Shown here: one piece after another, positions 6,536-8,005 of the stretch
How the letters are laid out: every line of letters starts with the position of its first letter
How positions within the stretch are numbered: the stretch's first letter is position 1
Source of the DNA: CAZFLD01 sp964519835
Lineage (GTDB): Bacteria; Spirochaetota; Spirochaetia; DSM-27196; CAZFLD01
Assembly: GCA_964519835.1 (NCBI GenBank)
Contig: CAZFLD010000127.1
Coordinates: forward strand, 1-8,005
DNA: 8,005 nucleotides
Direction of reading: 5' to 3'
Position numbers and translations under genes: made by a program
Notes under the pieces: generated by a model
What the model was told of the DNA's origin: nothing
Seen by the model: only the letters and a program-made list of their open reading frames with translations
The model's database searches: none

Positions 6536-6541
6536 ATTACA
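6536..6541 (-). promoter_or_regulatory. Possible -10 element for the sigma/anti-sigma operon
   Basis: On the minus strand TGTAAT lies about 30 nt upstream of the sigma factor ATG, leaving a leader of about 24 nt. It matches the housekeeping -10 consensus at five of six positions, but no good -35 TTGACA is present 17 nt upstream. A GGAAAT just behind it could instead belong to an autoregulated ECF promoter. This is a weak call. Confidence 0.25.
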
Positions 6542-6572
6542 GTCTCCAGAGGAATTTCCTGCATGCCGGCGG

Positions 6573-6752
6573 ACGGGGACGGCATGGACCGGAGCCGACA
6601 TCATCGATCTGCGCGAGTAAATCGAGGGTCTCGACGACGCGGCGGGTGCCCGCCTCAAACAAGCGATAGCGGTGAGCCATTTTACCCACGACCAGCTCAA
6701 GGCTGCGGTGGAGATCTCCCGGCGGCCGGTGGACTTAACATTCCTCTTGTAG
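6573..6752 (+). pseudogene. Unrecognised gene fragment with one internal stop
   Basis: One plus-strand frame reads ADIIDLRE, TAA (6618-6620), then IEGLDDAAGARLKQAIAV, SHFTHDQLKAAVEISRR and PVDLTFLL before TAG at 6750-6752. The composition (amphipathic, Ala/Leu/charged) looks like real helical protein rather than a chance frame, and replacing the TAA with a sense codon would join the two pieces. I cannot name a family. It ends exactly where the methyltransferase remnant begins in another frame, so it may be a scrap left by a deletion. The left limit is arbitrary. Confidence 0.35.
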
Positions 6753-7474
6753 AATGCGTTCGGGTCCTCAAGTTTGGGGGATCGCTTTTTGTCTGGAACC
6801 TGCCACGCTGGAACACGTACCTAGGCGAATACCTGAACAAGCATCTCGTCTTTCGCAACTGGATTGCTGTGGATATCAAGTACCGATTGCCGATCCAGGG
6901 GCGGCTGTATCCGTCACACTACTCGCTCCTCTACTATGTCAAGGGAGATCGCCCTCGCGCCTTTCATCCGGACCGTCTACCCATGCAGACCTGCCCAAAG
7001 TGCTTCGCGGACCTGCGCGACTACGGGGGCTACAAGAACAGGATGAACCCGTCGGGAGTCAATCAATCTGACGTGTGGACCGATATTCCCCCGGTCCGGC
7101 ATGCCAAGTACAAGCGGCGCAATGGAGCCAATGAGCTCTCACTCAAGTTGCTGGACCGTGTGATTGAGATGGCATCAGATCCCGGAGACTCGGTGATGGA
7201 TCCGTTCGGTGGATCTGGGACGACCTACATGGCGGCAGAGCTGAAGGCCAGAAGATGGGCCGGCTGCGAGATCGGCCCGTGTCAAGACATTATTGATCGG
7301 TTCGCGGACATCGAGCGTGACCGCGAGATTCTCGAAGGCTTCAGATCCGGCGTCAATGCCTTGTTTCCGCCTCACGTTCATCGCAAGCGGACAGAAGCCG
7401 GCCTCTGGACTGCAGAGAGCTTCCGGCAGGATTCTTCGTATCCTCAATCTGATCTGTCCGATCCGGCACAGTAG
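6749..7474 (+). pseudogene. Beta-class DNA (N4/N6) methyltransferase, C-terminal half
   Basis: About 241 codons of a site-specific DNA methyltransferase. Family character begins at VECVRVLKFGGSLFVWNLPRWN (usual form: ECxRVLKPGG) and continues through the target-recognition region, including YPSHYSLLYYVKG, CPKCFADLRDYGGY and DVWTDIPPVRHAKYK. It ends with the S-adenosylmethionine-binding motif I, DPFGGSGTT, at about residues 151-159 and the AAELKARRWAGCEIGP helix. In beta-class enzymes the catalytic DPPY/DPPW motif IV precedes this half; it is absent here. Upstream the same frame only continues into antisense of the sigma gene, so there is no credible start. The fragment can bind no substrate by itself in any predictable way and is called a 5'-truncated pseudogene. 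Its orientation matches the other defence remnants, so one ancestral island is likely. Confidence 0.82.
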
Positions 7475-8005
7475 CCTCGGGCCTGTCCGGGATGAAAAGA
7501 CGATCAGCAGCGCCAGGCAGTTTCGCTCGAATTGAAAACGCCCCGCGGCCAGGCAGTATTCTCCGGTCGCAGTACCCGACTCAGCTATCGTTGTCGTGGA
7601 ACGATGCGGTTCTTGGCACGGGTGGAGGTGCGTTTCTCGAAACGATGTCCGGAGGAGAGACGGTGAGCACCGTCGCGGATAGGTCTTTGAGTCGGTGGCG
7701 AGGCTGTTCACTTTGGAGGGGCTCCTCCCGCTCGACTGTTGTCTACGCCACCTCAAAGTGTGCCTCCAGATTCCAATAGGTCTGTTGAGAGCCCGGCAAC
7801 GTCGTTGTGGCTGGCCAGGGACGATCGCCTCGTCGCGCTGACGTTTCTATCGGTCAGTCGGTTAGCCCCAATATCTCACACGGGGGATAGAAAAGGCCTC
7901 CCTGAACTGGTATAATTATCTTTGTGCAAAGCAATTAGCCCAGAATCAAAGTAAGCGTTCGGATCTTCCACGGGATTTCCCGCTGATCAACAGAGCAGCT
8001 GCTGG
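7475..8005. other. 531-bp stretch without a supported gene
   Basis: Frames on both strands are interrupted by stops, and none shows a domain I recognise. The longest, 7492-7779 on the plus strand, is rich in Ser/Arg without protein-like periodicity and is not called. The stretch holds three short hyphenated palindromes (7587-7674), a 10-bp direct repeat GCCAGGCAGT at 7512 and 7548, an extended -10 promoter-like site near 7908, and a 10-bp palindrome AGCAGCTGCT at 7994-8003. It is probably decayed coding DNA plus the upstream region of a gene beyond the right edge. Confidence 0.5.
7908..7916 (+). promoter_or_regulatory. Extended -10 promoter-like site
   Basis: TGGTATAAT is an exact extended -10 element (TGnTATAAT) within an A+T-richer patch of otherwise G+C-rich DNA. 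No matching -35 is evident at 17 nt, which extended -10 promoters do not strictly need. It would transcribe rightward, out of the window. An open frame also crosses it (NWYNYLCAKQLAQNQSKR onward), so the TATAAT could simply be codons. Confidence 0.35.

Noticed and set aside
6452..6748. Extending the methyltransferase to the ATG at 6452
   Set aside because: The added segment overlaps the sigma factor gene and its upstream region in antisense, shows no methyltransferase motifs and lacks the catalytic motif expected there.
7492..7779. 95-codon plus-strand open frame
   Set aside because: Low-complexity Ser/Arg/Gly composition, no recognisable domain, no convincing ribosome site; frames on the opposite strand are equally long.
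1..8005. CRISPR array, tRNA or rRNA genes, complete insertion sequence
   Set aside because: No regularly spaced repeats of about 25-40 bp, no tRNA cloverleaf or rRNA signature, and no transposase with terminal inverted repeats could be found by reading both strands.

Overview
The window is bacterial DNA of fairly high G+C. It joins a healthy anaerobic purine/hydantoin-type catabolic operon (minus strand, 1-3088) to the wreckage of a plus-strand defence island (3158-4152, 4121-5237, 6749-7474). An intact minus-strand ECF sigma/anti-sigma pair (5113-6505) sits inside the wreckage. The YgeY-type hydrolase next to a molybdenum hydroxylase that begins with a 2Fe-2S domain points to an organism with selenium-linked, largely anaerobic purine metabolism. 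Clostridia-like Firmicutes or a spirochaete would fit, but the sequence alone does not settle the taxon.

Region 1 (1-3088, minus) is transcribed right to left: a cyclic amidohydrolase of the allantoinase/hydantoinase superfamily, then a YgeY-family M20 hydrolase 9 nt downstream, then the 2Fe-2S N-terminus of a xanthine dehydrogenase-type protein that starts inside the stop codon of the M20 gene (GTGA overlap) and runs off the left edge. Together they would hydroxylate a purine-like ring, open cyclic amides and hydrolyse the resulting amides.

Region 2 (3158-5237, plus) holds three consecutive broken genes. The first is the C-terminal ~187 residues of a DUF1156-type DNA methylase. The second is a DUF6088/AbiEi-like winged-helix antitoxin with an in-frame stop and a frame change. 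The third is a Swt1-HEPN/DUF499 ATPase that has an excellent Shine-Dalgarno but no start codon, and that loses family resemblance soon after its Walker A motif. A perfect 9-bp inverted repeat lies directly before the antitoxin remnant.

Region 3 (5113-6505, minus) is an ECF sigma factor overlapping a membrane-anchored, anti-sigma-like DUF4367-type protein. Region 4 (6590-7474, plus) has an unrecognised gene scrap and the C-terminal half of a beta-class DNA methyltransferase that lacks its catalytic DPPY/DPPW half. Region 5 (7475-8005) has no gene I can support, only small palindromes and an extended -10 promoter-like site near the right edge.

The main result is therefore a decayed restriction/DUF1156-DUF499 defence locus broken up by deletions and by a regulatory gene pair, next to an apparently functional selenium-linked catabolic operon.
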